A DNA stretch of 64,000 nucleotides from Litoditis marina. Lineage: Eukaryota > Nematoda > Chromadorea > Rhabditida > Rhabditidae. Made by a program: the position numbers and the translations under genes. The notes beneath the pieces were generated by a model. The model was given only the letters and a program-made list of their open reading frames with translations. It did not search any database and was not told the origin of the DNA. The stretch covers positions 12,315,634-12,379,633 of the forward strand of contig OZ038435.1 in NCBI GenBank assembly GCA_964036275.1. Direction: 5' to 3'. This document shows, piece after piece, positions 11,493-25,146 of this stretch (position 1 is the first letter of the stretch; each line of letters opens with the position of its first letter).

Positions 11493-14400
11493 TTAGCACC
11501 GCCACTCAATTATTTCGGGACTGTTGCAACTTATGCTAATAAGATGAACATTTTTGAGTTTCTACACATGAGAGGAGTTCAAAAATACCAAGTTTGAACA
11601 CTAAATCCCACGTAGGGCGAAAATCGCAACTCCATTCACGTCAACTTGGGGGTGTTTTTGGTTAGCACCGCCACTCAATTATTTCGGGACTGTTTCAACT
11701 TATGCTAATAAGATGAACAATTTTGAGTTTCTACACATGAGAGAAGTTCAAAAATACCAAGTTTGAACACTAAATCCCACGTAGGGCGAAAATCGCAACT
11801 CCATTCACGTCAACTTGGGGTGTTTTTGGTTAGCACCGCCACTCAATTATTTCGGGACTGTTTCAACTTATGCAAATAAAATGAACATTTTTGAGTTTCT
11901 ACACATGAGAGGAGTTCAAAAATACCAAGTTTTAACACTAAATCTCACGTAGGGCAAAAATCGCAACTCCATTCACGTCAACTTGGGGGTGTTTTTGGTT
12001 AGCACCGCCACTCAATTATTTCGGGACTGTTGCAACTTATGCTAATAAGATGAACATTTTTGAGTTTCTACACATGAGAGGAGTTCAAAAATACCAAGTT
12101 TGAACACTAAATCCCACGTAGGGCGAAAATCGCAACTCCATTCACGTCAATTTGAGAGTGTTTTTGGTTAGCACCGCCACTCAATTATTTCGGGACTGTT
12201 TCAACTTATGCAAATAAGATGAACATTTTTGAGTTTCTACACATGAGAGGAGTTCAAAAATACCGAGTTTGAACACTAAATCCCACGTAGGGCGAAAATC
12301 GCAACTCCATTCACGTCAACTTGGGGGTGTTTTTGGTTAGCACCGCCACTCAATTATTTCGGGACTGTTTCAACTTATGCTAATAAGATGAACAATTTTG
12401 AGTTTCTACACATGAGAGAAGTTCAAAAATACCAAGTTTGAACACTAAATCCCACGTAGGGCGAAAATCGCAACTCCATTCACGTCAACTTGGGGTGTTT
12501 TTGGTTAGCACCGCCACTCAATTATTTCGGGACTGTTTCAACTTATGCAAATAAGATGAACATTTTTGAGTTTCTACACATGAGAGGAGTTCAAAAATAC
12601 CAAGTTTGAACACTAAATCCCACGTAGGGCGAAAATCGCAACTCCATTCACGTCAATTTGAGAGTGTTTTTGGTTAGCACCGCCACTCAATTATTTCGGG
12701 ACTGTTTCAACTTATGCAAATAAGATGAACATTTTTGAGTTTCTACACATGAGAGGAGTTCAAAAATACCAAGTTTTAACACTAAATCTCACGTAGGGCA
12801 AAAATCGCAACTCCATTCACGTCAATTTGAGAGTGTTTTTGGTTAGCACCGCCACTCAATTATTTCGGGACTGTTTCAACTTATGCAAATAAGATGAACA
12901 TTTTTGAGTTTCTACACATGAGAGGAGTTCAAAAATACCAAGTTTGAACACTAAATCCCACGTAGGGCGAAAATCGCAACTCCATTCACGTCAATTTGAG
13001 AGTGTTTTTGGTTAGCACCGCCACTCAATTATTTCGGGACTGTTTCAACTTATGCAAATAAGATGAACATTTTTGAGTTTCTACACATGAGAGGAGTTCA
13101 AAAATACCAAGTTTGAACACTAAATCCCACGTAGGGCGAAAATCGCAACTCCATTCACGTCAATTTGAGAGTGTTTTTGGTTAGCACCGCCACTCAATTA
13201 TTTCGGGACTGTTTCAACTTATGCAAATAAGATGAATATTTTTGAGTTTCTACACATGAGAGGAGTTCAAAAATACCAAGTTTTAACACTAAATCTCACG
13301 TAGGGCAAAAATCGCAACTCCATTCACGTCAACTTGGGGTGTTTTTGGTTAGCACCGCCACTCAATTATTTCGGGACTGTTTCAACTTATGCAAATAAGA
13401 TGAACATTTTTGAGTTTCTACACATGAGAGGAGTTCAAAAATACCAAGTTTGAACACTAAATCCCACGTAGGGCGAAAATCGCAACTCCATTCACGTCAA
13501 TTTGAGAGTGTTTTTGGTTAGCACCGCCACTCAATTATTTCGGGACTGTTTCAACTTATGCAAATAAGATGAACATTTTTGAGTTTCTACACATGAGAGG
13601 AGTTCAAAAATACCAAGTTTTAACACTAAATCTCACGTAGGGCAAAAATCGCAACTCCATTCACGTCAATTTGAGAGTGTTTTTGGTTAGCACCGCCACT
13701 CAATTATTTCGGGACTGTTTCAACTTATGCAAATAAGATGCACATTTTTGAGTTTCTACACATGAGAGGAGTTCAAAAATACCAAGTTTGAACACTAAAT
13801 CCCACGTAGGGCGAAAATCGCAACTCCATTCACGTCAATTTGAGAGTGTTTTTGGTTAGCACCGCCACTCAATTATTTCGGGACTGTTTCAACTTATGCA
13901 AATAAGATGAACATTTTTGAGTTTCTACACATGAGAGGAGTTCAAAAATACCAAGTTTGAACACTAAATCCCACGTAGGGCGAAAATCGCAACTCCATTC
14001 ACGTCAATTTGAGAGTGTTTTTGGTTAGCACCGCCACTCAATTATTTCGGGACTGTTTCAACTTATGCAAATAAGATGAATATTTTTGAGTTTCTACACA
14101 TGAGAGGAGTTCAAAAATACCAAGTTTTAACACTAAATCTCACGTAGGGCAAAAATCGCAACTCCATTCACGTCAACTTGGGGTGTTTTTGGTTAGCACC
14201 GCCACTCAATAATTTCGGGACTGTTTCAACTTATGCTAATAAGATGAACATTTTTGAGTTTCTACACATGAGAGGAGTTCAAAAATACCAAGTTTGAACA
14301 CTAAATCCCACGTAGGGCGAAAATCGCAACTCCATTCACGTCAATTTGAGAGTGTTTTTGGTTAGCACCGCCACTCAATTATTTCGGGACTGTTTCAACT

Positions 14401-17400
14401 TATGCTAATAAGATGAACATTTTTGAGTTTCTACACATGAGAGGAGTTCAAAAATACCAAGTTTTAACACTAAATCTCACGTAGGGCAAAAATCGCAACT
14501 CCATTCACGTCAATTTGAGAGTGTTTTTGGTTAGCACCGCCACTCAATTATTTCGGGACTGTTTCAACTTATGCTAATAAGATGAACATTTTTGAGTTTC
14601 TACACATGAGAGAAGTTCAAAAATACCAAGTTTGAACACTAAATCCCACGTAGGGCGAAAATCGCAACTCCATTCACGTCAACTTGGGGGTGTTTTTGGT
14701 TAGCACCGCCACTCAATTATTTCGGGACTGTTTCAACTTATGCTAATAAGATGAACAATTTTGAGTTTCTACACATGAGAGAAGTTCAAAAATACCAAGT
14801 TTGAACACTAAATCCCACGTAGGGCGAAAATCGCAACTCCATTCACGTCAACTTGGGGGTGTTTTTGGTTAGCACCGCCACTCAATTATTTCGGGACTGT
14901 TTCAACTTATGCTAATAAGATGAACAATTTTGAGTTTCTACATATGAGAGAAGTTCAAAAATACCAAGTTTGAACACTAAATCCCACGTAGGGCGAAAAT
15001 CGCAACTCCATTCACGTCAACTTGGGGTGTTTTTGGTTAGCACCGCCACTCAATTATTTCGGGACTGTTTCAACTTATGCAAATAAGATGAACATTTTTG
15101 AGTTTCTACACATGAGAGGAGTTCAAAAATACCAAGTTTGAACACTAAATCCCACGTAGGGCGAAAATCGCAACTCCATTCACGTCAATTTGAGAGTGTT
15201 TTTGGTTAGCACCGCCACTCAATTATTTCGGGACTGTTTCAACTTATGCAAACAAGATGAATATTTTTGAGTTTCTACACATGAGAGGAGTTCAAAAATA
15301 CCAAGTTTTAACACTAAATCTCACGTAGGGCAAAAATCGCAACTCCATTCACGTCATCTTGGGGTGTTTTTGGTTAGCACCGCCACTCAATAATTTCGGG
15401 ACTGTTTCAACTTATGCTAATAAGATGAACATTTTTGAGTTTCTACACATGAGAGGAGTTCAAAAATACCAAGTTTGAACACTAAATCCCACGTAGGGCG
15501 AAAATCGCAACTCCATTCACGTCAATTTGAGAGTGTTTTTGGTTAGCACCGCCACTCAATTATTTCGGGACTGTTTCAACTTATGCTAATAAGATGAACA
15601 TTTTTGAGTTTCTACACATGAGAGGAGTTCAAAAATACCAAGTTTTAACACTAAATCTCACGTAGGGCAAAAATCGCAACTCCATTCACGTCAATTTGAG
15701 AATGTTTTTGGTTAGCACCGCCACTCAATTATTTCGGGACTGTTTCAACTTATGCTAATAAGATGAACATTTTTGAGTTTCTACACATGAGAGAAGTTCA
15801 AAAATACCAAGTTTGAACACTAAATCCCACGTAGGGCGAAAATCGCAACTCCATTCACGTCAATTTGAGAGTGTTTTTGGTTAGCACCGCCACTCAATTA
15901 TTTCGGGACTGTTTCAACTTATGCTAATAAGATGAACATTTTTGAGTTTCTACACATGAGAGGAGTTCAAAAATACCAAGTTTGAACACTAAATCCCACG
16001 TAGGGCGAAAATCGCAACTCCATTCACGTCAATTTGAGAGTGTTTTTGGTTAGCACCGCCACTCAATTATTTCGGGACTGTTTCAACTTATGCTAATAAG
16101 ATGAACAATTTTGAGTTTCTACACATGAGAGAAGTTCAAAAATACCAAGTTTGAACACTAAATCCCACGTAGGGCGAAAATCGCAACTCCATTCACGTCA
16201 ACTTGGGGTGTTTTTGGTTAGCACCGCCACTCAATTATTTCGGGACTGTTTCAACTTATGCAAATAAGATGAACATTTTTGAGTTTCTACACATGAGAGG
16301 AGTTCAAAAATACCAAGTTTTAACACTAAATCTCACGTAGGGCAAAAATCGCAACTCCATTCACGTCAACTTGGGGGTGTTTTTGGTTAGCACCGCCACT
16401 CAATTATTTCGGGACTGTTGCAACTTATGCTAATAAGATGAACATTTTTGAGTTTCTACACATGAGAGGAGTTCAAAAATACCAAGTTTGAACACTAAAT
16501 CCCACGTAGGGCGAAAATCGCAACTCCATTCACGTCAATTTGAGAGTGTTTTTGGTTAGCACCGCCACTCAATTATTTCGGGACTGTTTCAACTTATGCA
16601 AATAAGATGAACATTTTTGAGTTTCTACACATGAGAGGAGTTCAAAAATACCGAGTTTGAACACTAAATCCCACGTAGGGCGAAAATCGCAACTCCATTC
16701 ACGTCAACTTGGGGGTGTTTTTGGTTAGCACCGCCACTCAATTATTTCGGGACTGTTTCAACGTATGCTAATAAGATGAACAATTTTGAGTTTCTACACA
16801 TGAGAGAAGTTCAAAAATACCAAGTTTGAACACTAAATCCCACGTAGGGCGAAAATCGCAACTCCATTCACGTCAACTTGGGGTGTTTTTGGTTAGCACC
16901 GCCACTCAATTATTTCGGGACTGTTTCAACTTATGCAAATAAGATGAACATTTTTGAGTTTCTACACATGAGAGGAGTTCAAAAATACCAAGTTTGAACA
17001 CTAAATCCCACGTAGGGCGAAAATCGCAACTCCATTCACGTCAATTTGAGAGTGTTTTTGGTTAGCACCGCCACTCAATTATTTCGGGACTGTTTCAACT
17101 TATGCAAATAAGATGAAAATTTTTAAGTTTCTACACATGAGAGGAGTTCAAAAATACCAAGTTTGAACACTAAATCTCACGTAGGGCGAAAATCGCAACT
17201 CCATTCACGTCAATTTGAGAGTGTTTTTGGTTAGCACCGCCACTCAATTATTTCGGGACTGTTTCAACTTATGAAATAAGATGAATATTCTTGAGTTTCT
17301 ACACATGAGAGGAGTTCAAAAATACCAAGTTTTAACACTAAATCTCACGTAGGGCAAAAATCGCAACTCCATTCACGTCAACTTGGGGTGTTTTTGGTTA

Positions 17401-18240
17401 GCACCGCCACTCAATAATTTCGGGACTGTTTCAACTTATGCTAATAAGATGAACATTTTTGAGTTTCTACACATGAGAGGAGTTCAAAAATACCAAGTTT
17501 GAACACTAAATCCCACGTAGGGCGAAAATCGCAACTCCATTCACGTCAATTTGAGAGTGTTTTTGGTTAGCACCGCCACTCAATTATTTCGGGACTGTTT
17601 CAACTTATGCTAATAAGATGAACATTTTTGAGTTTCTACACATGAGAGGAGTTCAAAAATACCAAGTTTTAACACTAAATCTCACGTAGGGCAAAAATCG
17701 CAACTCCATTCACGTCAACTTGGGGGTGTTTTTGGTTAGCACCGCCACTCAATTATTTCGGGACTGTTTCAACTTATGCTAATAAGATGAACAATTTTGA
17801 GTTTCTACACATGAGAGAAGTTCAAAAATACCAAGTTTGAACACTAAATCCCACGTAGGGCGAAAATCGCAACTCCATTCACGTCAACTTGGGGTGTTTT
17901 TGGTTAGCACCGCCACTCAATTATTTCGGGACTGTTTCAACTTATGCAAATAAGATGAACATTTTTGAGTTTCTACACATGAGAGGAGTTCAAAAATACC
18001 AAGTTTGAACACTAAATCCCACGTAGGGCGAAAATCGCAACTCCATTCACGTCAACTTGGGGGTGTTTTTGGTTAGCACCGCCACTCAATTATTTCGGGA
18101 CTGTTTCAACTTATGTTAATAAGATGAACAATTTTGAGTTTCTACACATGAGAGAAGTTCAAAAATACCAAGTTTGAACACTAAATCCCACGTAGGGCGA
18201 AAATCGCAACTCCATTCACGTCAACTTGGGGTGTTTTTGG
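11493..18240 (+). repeat. Irregular zone II monomers before the 7-monomer HOR
   Basis: About 40 monomers with all the zone II types in changing order. Local periodicities show. The AATATT monomers at 13,234 and 14,078 are 844 bp (5 monomers) apart and their surroundings match. CTCAATAATT markers at 14,206, 15,386 and 17,410 are spaced by 7 and 12 monomers. One monomer has lost the C of ATGCAAAT (near 17,274). No regular HOR covers the stretch and no non-satellite sequence is present. Confidence 0.8.
13070..14170 (+). repeat. 844-bp (5-monomer) local tandem duplication
   Basis: The monomer with GAATATTTTTGAG, TTTTAAC, GCAAAA and the 168-bp G-run occurs at 13,234 and again 844 bp later at 14,078. 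It follows the same series of TTTGAAC/CCCAC and TTTTAAC/GCAAAA monomers each time. The length equals four 169-bp monomers plus one of 168 bp. ATGCACATTT near 13,740 is a private change of the second copy. Ends are approximate. Confidence 0.65.
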
Positions 18241-21200
18241 TTAGCACCGCCACTCAATTATTTCGGGACTGTTTCAACTTATGCAAATAAGATGAACATT
18301 TTTGAGTTTCTACACATGAGAGGAGTTCAAAAATACCAAGTTTTAACACTAAATCTCACGTAGGGCAAAAATCGCAACTCCATTCACGTCAACTTGGGGG
18401 TGTTTTTGGTTAGCACCGCCACTCAATTATTTCGGGACTGTTTCAACTTATGCTAATAAGATGAACAATTTTGAGTTTCTACACATGAGAGAAGTTCAAA
18501 AATACCAAGTTTGAACACTAAATCCCACGTAGGGCGAAAATCGCAACTCCATTCACGTCAACTTGGGGTGTTTTTGGTTAGCACCGCCACTCAATTATTT
18601 CGGGACTGTTTCAACTTATGCAAATAAGATGAACATTTTTGAGTTTCTACACATGAGAGGAGTTCAAAAATACCAAGTTTTAACACTAAATCTCACGTAG
18701 GGCAAAAATCGCAACTCCATTCACGTCAACTTGGGGTGTTTTTGGTTAGCACCGCCACTCAATTATTTCGGGACTGTTTCAACTTATGCAAATAAGATGA
18801 ACATTTTTGAGTTTCTACACATGAGAGGAGTTCAAAAATACCAAGTTTGAACACTAAATCCCACGTAGGGCGAAAATCGCAACTCCATTCACGTCAACTT
18901 GGGGGTGTTTTTGGTTAGCACCGCCACTCAATTATTTCGGGACTGTTTCAACTTATGCTAATAAGATGAACAATTTTGAGTTTCTACACATGAGAGAAGT
19001 TCAAAAATACCAAGTTTGAACACTAAATCCCACGTAGGGCGAAAATCGCAACTCCATTCACGTCAACTTGGGGTGTTTTTGGTTAGCACCGCCACTCAAT
19101 TATTTCGGGACTGTTTCAACTTATGCAAATAAGATGAACATTTTTGAGTTTCTACACATGAGAGGAGTTCAAAAATACCAAGTTTTAACACTAAATCTCA
19201 CGTAGGGCAAAAATCGCAACTCCATTCACGTCAACTTGGGGGTGTTTTTGGTTAGCACCGCCACTCAATTATTTCGGGACTGTTTCAACTTATGCAAATA
19301 AGATGAACATTTTTGAGTTTCTACACATGAGAGGAGTTCAAAAATACCAAGTTTTAACACTAAATCTCACGTAGGGCAAAAATCGCAACTCCATTCACGT
19401 CAACTTGGGGTGTTTTTGGTTAGCACCGCCACTCAATTATTTCGGGACTGTTTCAACTTATGCAAATAAGATGAACATTTTTGAGTTTCTACACATGAGA
19501 GGAGTTCAAAAATACCAAGTTTTAACACTAAATCTCACGTAGGGCAAAAATCGCAACTCCATTCACGTCAACTTGGGGGTGTTTTTGGTTAGCACCGCCA
19601 CTCAATTATTTCGGGACTGTTTCAACTTATGCTAATAAGATGAACAATTTTGATTTTCTACACATGAGAGAAGTTCAAAAATACCAAGTTTGAACACTAA
19701 ATCCCACGTAGGGCGAAAATCGCAACTCCATTCACGTCAACTTGGGGTGTTTTTGGTTAGCACCGCCACTCAATTATTTCGGGACTGTTTCAACTTATGC
19801 AAATAAGATGAACATTTTTGAGTTTCTACACATGAGAGGAGTTCAAAAATACCAAGTTTTAACACTAAATCTCACGTAGGGCGAAAATCGCAACTCCATT
19901 CACGTCAACTTGGGGTGTTTTTGGTTAGCACCGCCACTCAATTATTTCGGGACTGTTTCAACTTATGCAAATAAGATGAACATTTTAGAGTATCTACACA
20001 TGAGAGGAGTTCAAAAATACCAAGTTTGAACACTAAATCCCACGTAGGGCGAAAATCGCAACTCCATTCACGTCAACTTGGGGGTGTTTTTGGTTAGCAC
20101 CGCCACTCAATTATTTCGGGACTGTTTCAACTTATGCTAATAAGATGAACAATTTTGAGTTTCTACACATGAGAGAAGTTCAAAAATACCAAGTTTGAAC
20201 ACTAAATCCCACGTAGGGCGAAAATCGCAACTCCATTCACGTCAACTTGGGGTGTTTTTGGTTAGCACCGCCACTCAATTATTTCGGGACTGTTTCAACT
20301 TATGCAAATAAGATGAACATTTTTGAGTTTCTACACATGAGAGGAGTTCAAAAATACCAAGTTTTAACACTAAATCTCACGTAGGGCAAAAATCGCAACT
20401 CCATTCACGTCAACTTGGGGGTGTTTTTGGTTAGCACCGCCACTCAATTATTTCGGGACTGTTTCAACTTATGCAAATAAGATGAACATTTTTGAGTTTC
20501 TACACATGAGAGGAGTTCAAAAATACCAAGTTTTAACACTAAATCTCACGTAGGGCAAAAATCGCAACTCCATTCACGTCAACTTGGGGTGTTTTTGGTT
20601 AGCACCGCCACTCAATTATTTCGGGACTGTTTCAACTTATGCAAATAAGATGAACATTTTTGAGTTTCTACACATGAGAGGAGTTCAAAAATACCAAGTT
20701 TTAACACTAAATCTCACGTAGGGCAAAAATCGCAACTCCATTCACGTCAACTTGGGGGTGTTTTTGGTTAGCACCGCCACTCAATTATTTCGGGACTGTT
20801 TCAACTTATGCTAATAAGATGAACAATTTTGAGTTTCTACACATGAGAGAAGTTCAAAAATACCAAGTTTGAACACTAAATCCCACGTAGGGCGAAAATC
20901 GCAACTCCATTCACGTCAACTTGGGGTGTTTTTGGTTAGCACCGCCACTCAATTATTTCGGGACTGTTTCAACTTATGCAAATAAGATGAACATTTCTGA
21001 GTTTCTACACATGAGAGGAGTTCAAAAATACCAAGTTTTAACACTAAATCTCACGTAGGGCGAAAATCGCAACTCCATTCACGTCAACTTGGGGTGTTTT
21101 TGGTTAGCACCGCCACTCAATTATTTCGGGACTGTTTCAACTTATGCAAATAAGATGAACATTTTTGAGTTTCTACACATGAGAGGAGTTCAAAAATACC

Positions 21201-24200
21201 AAGTTTGAACACTAAATCCCACGTAGGGCGAAAATCGCAACTCCATTCACGTCAACTTGGGGGTGTTTTTGGTTAGCACCGCCACTCAATTATTTCGGGA
21301 CTGTTTCAACTTATGCAAATAAGATGAACATTTTTGAGTTTCTACACATGGGAGGAGTTCAAAAATACCAAGTTTGAACACTAAATCCCACGTAGGGCGA
21401 AAATCGCAACTCCATTCACGTCAACTTGGGGTGTTTTTGGTTAGCACCGCCACTCAATTATTTCGGGACTGTTTCAACTTATGCAAATAAGATGAACATT
21501 TTTGAGTTTCTACACATGAGAGGAGTTCAAAAATACCAAGTTTTAACACTAAATCTCACGTAGGGCAAAAATCGCAACTCCATTCACGTCAACTTGGGGG
21601 TGTTTTTGGTTAGCACCGCCACTCAATTATTTCGGGACTGTTTCAACTTATGCAAATAAGATGAACATTTTTGAGTTTCTACACATGAGAGGAGTTCAAA
21701 AATACCAAGTTTTAACACTAAATCTCACGTAGGGCAAAAATCGCAACTCCATTCACGTCAACTTGGGGTGTTTTTGGTTAGCACCGCCACTCAATTATTT
21801 CGGGACTGTTTCAACTTATGCAAATAAGATGAACATTTTTGAGTTTCTACACATGAGAGGAGTTCAAAAATACCAAGTTTTAACACTAAATCTCACGTAG
21901 GGCAAAAATCGCAACTCCATTCACGTCAACTTGGGGGTGTTTTTGGTTAGCACCGCCACTCAATTATTTCGGGACTGTTTCAACTTATGCTAATAAGATG
22001 AACAATTTTGATTTTCTACACATGAGAGAAGTTCAAAAATACCAAGTTTGAACACTAAATCCCACGTAGGGCGAAAATCGCAACTCCATTCACGTCAACT
22101 TGGGGTGTTTTTGGTTAGCACCGCCACTCAATTATTTCGGGACTGTTTCAACTTATGCAAATAAGATGAACATTTTTGAGTTTCTACACATGAGAGGAGT
22201 TCAAAAATACCAAGTTTTAACACTAAATCTCACGTAGGGCGAAAATCGCAACTCCATTCACGTCAACTTGGGGTGTTTTTGGTTAGCACCGCCACTCAAT
22301 TATTTCGGGACTGTTTCAACTTATGCAAATAAGATGAACATTTTTGAGTTTCTACACATGAGAGGAGTTCAAAAATACCAAGTTTGAACACTAAATCCCA
22401 CGTAGGGCGAAAATCGCAACTCCATTCACGTCAACTTGGGGGTGTTTTTGGTTAGCACCGCCACTCAATTATTTCGGGACTGTTTCAACTTATGCTAATA
22501 AGATGAACAATTTTGAGTTTCTACACATGAGAGAAGTTCAAAAATACCAAGTTTGAACACTAAATCCCACGTAGGGCGAAAATCGCAACTCCATTCACGT
22601 CAACTTGGGGTGTTTTTGGTTAGCACCGCCACTCAATTATTTCGGGACTGTTTCAACTTATGCAAATAAGATGAACATTTTTGAGTTTCTACACATGAGA
22701 GGAGTTCAAAAATACCAAGTTTTAACACTAAATCTCACGTAGGGCAAAAATCGCAACTCCATTCACGTCAACTTGGGGGTGTTTTTGGTTAGCACCGCCA
22801 CTCAATTATTTCGGGACTGTTTCAACTTATGCAAATAAGATGAACATTTTTGAGTTTCTACACATGAGAGGAGTTCAAAAATACCAAGTTTTAACACTAA
22901 ATCTCACGTAGGGCAAAAATCGCAACTCCATTCACGTCAACTTGGGGTGTTTTTGGTTAGCACCGCCACTCAATTATTTCGGGACTGTTTCAACTTATGC
23001 AAATAAGATGAACATTTTTGAGTTTCTACACATGAGAGGAGTTCAAAAATACCAAGTTTTAACACTAAATCTCACGTAGGGCAAAAATCGCAACTCCATT
23101 CACGTCAACTTGGGGGTGTTTTTGGTTAGCACCGCCACTCAATTATTTCGGGACTGTTTCAACTTATGCTAATAAGATGAACAATTTTGATTTTCTACAC
23201 ATGAGAGAAGTTCAAAAATACCAAGTTTGAACACTAAATCCCACGTAGGGCGAAAATCGCAACTCCATTCACGTCAACTTGGGGTGTTTTTGGTTAGCAC
23301 CGCCACTCAATTATTTCGGGACTGTTTCAACTTATGCAAATAAGATGAACATTTTTGAGTTTCTACACATGAGAGGAGTTCAAAAATACCAAGTTTTAAC
23401 ACTAAATCTCACGTAGGGCGAAAATCGCAACTCCATTCACGTCAACTTGGGGTGTTTTTGGTTAGCACCGCCACTCAATTATTTCGGGACTGTTTCAACT
23501 TATGCAAATAAGATGAACATTTTTGAGTTTCTACACATGAGAGGAGTTCAAAAATACCAAGTTTGAACACTAAATCCCACGTAGGGCGAAAATCGCAACT
23601 CCATTCACGTCAACTTGGGGGTGTTTTTGGTTAGCACCGCCACTCAATTATTTCGGGACTGTTTCAACTTATGCTAATAAGATGAACAATTTTGAGTTTC
23701 TACACATGAGAGAAGTTCAAAAATACCAAGTTTGAACACTAAATCCCACGTAGGGCGAAAATCGCAACTCCATTCACGTCAACTTGGGGTGTTTTTGGTT
23801 AGCACCGCCACTCAATTATTTCGGGACTGTTTCAACTTATGCAAATAAGATGAACATTTTTGAGTTTCTACACATGAGAGGAGTTCAAAAATACCAAGTT
23901 TTAACACTAAATCTCACGTAGGGCAAAAATCGCAACTCCATTCACGTCAACTTGGGGGTGTTTTTGGTTAGCACCGCCACTCAATTATTTCGGGACTGTT
24001 TCAACTTATGCAAATAAGATGAACATTTTTGAGTTTCTACACATGAGAGGAGTTCAAAAATACCAAGTTTTAACACTAAATCTCACGTAGGGCAAAAATC
24101 GCAACTCCATTCACGTCAACTTGGGGTGTTTTTGGTTAGCACCGCCACTCAATTATTTCGGGACTGTTTCAACTTATGCAAATAAGATGAACATTTTTGA

Positions 24201-25146
24201 GTTTCTACACATGAGAGGAGTTCAAAAATACCAAGTTTTAACACTAAATCTCACGTAGGGCAAAAATCGCAACTCCATTCACGTCAACTTGGGGGTGTTT
24301 TTGGTTAGCACCGCCACTCAATTATTTCGGGACTGTTTCAACTTATGCTAATAAGATGAACAATTTTGAGTTTCTACACATGAGAGAAGTTCAAAAATAC
24401 CAAGTTTGAACACTAAATCCCACGTAGGGCGAAAATCGCAACTCCATTCACGTCAACTTGGGGTGTTTTTGGTTAGCACCGCCACTCAATTATTTCGGGA
24501 CTGTTTCAACTTATGCAAATAAGATGAACATTTTTGAGTTTCTACACATGAGAGGAGTTCAAAAATACCAAGTTTTAACACTAAATCTCACGTAGGGCGA
24601 AAATCGCAACTCCATTCACGTCAACTTGGGGTGTTTTTGGTTAGCACCGCCACTCAATTATTTCGGGACTGTTTCAACTTATGCAAATAAGATGAACATT
24701 TTTGAGTTTCTACACATGAGAGGAGTTCAAAAATACCAAGTTTGAACACTAAATCCCACGTAGGGCGAAAATCGCAACTCCATTCACGTCAACTTGGGGG
24801 TGTTTTTGGTTAGCACCGCCACTCAATTATTTCGGGACTGTTTCAACTTATGCTAATAAGATGAACAATTTTGAGTTTCTACACATGAGAGAAGTTCAAA
24901 AATACCAAGTTTGAACACTAAATCCCACGTAGGGCGAAAATCGCAACTCCATTCACGTCAACTTGGGGTGTTTTTGGTTAGCACCGCCACTCAATTATTT
25001 CGGGACTGTTTCAACTTATGCAAATAAGATGAACATTTTTGAGTTTCTACACATGAGAGGAGTTCAAAAATACCAAGTTTTAACACTAAATCTCACGTAG
25101 GGCAAAAATCGCAACTCCATTCACGTCAACTTGGGGGTGTTTTTGG
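18241..25146 (+). repeat. 7-monomer HOR array, 1,179-bp unit, about six copies
   Basis: Seven monomer types A-G recur in fixed order. A: GCAAAT, TTTTAAC, GCAAAA, 169 bp. B: GCTAAT, AACAATTTT, GAGAAG, CCCAC, 168 bp. C: TTTTAAC, CTCAC, usually GCGAAA, 168 bp. D: TTTGAAC, CCCAC, 169 bp. E: like B, 168 bp. F: like A, 169 bp. G: like A but 168 bp. Three 169-bp and four 168-bp units give 1,179 bp, the observed spacing of B markers at 18,473, 19,652, 20,831, 22,010, 23,189 and 24,368. Five copies are complete. The sixth stops after F at 25,146, where G is replaced by a monomer with GTTTAAACTTATGCTAAT. Copy 3 has a chimeric unit with ATGGGAGG near 21,349 in place of E. Copy 1 has GCAAAA in C. Confidence 0.93.
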
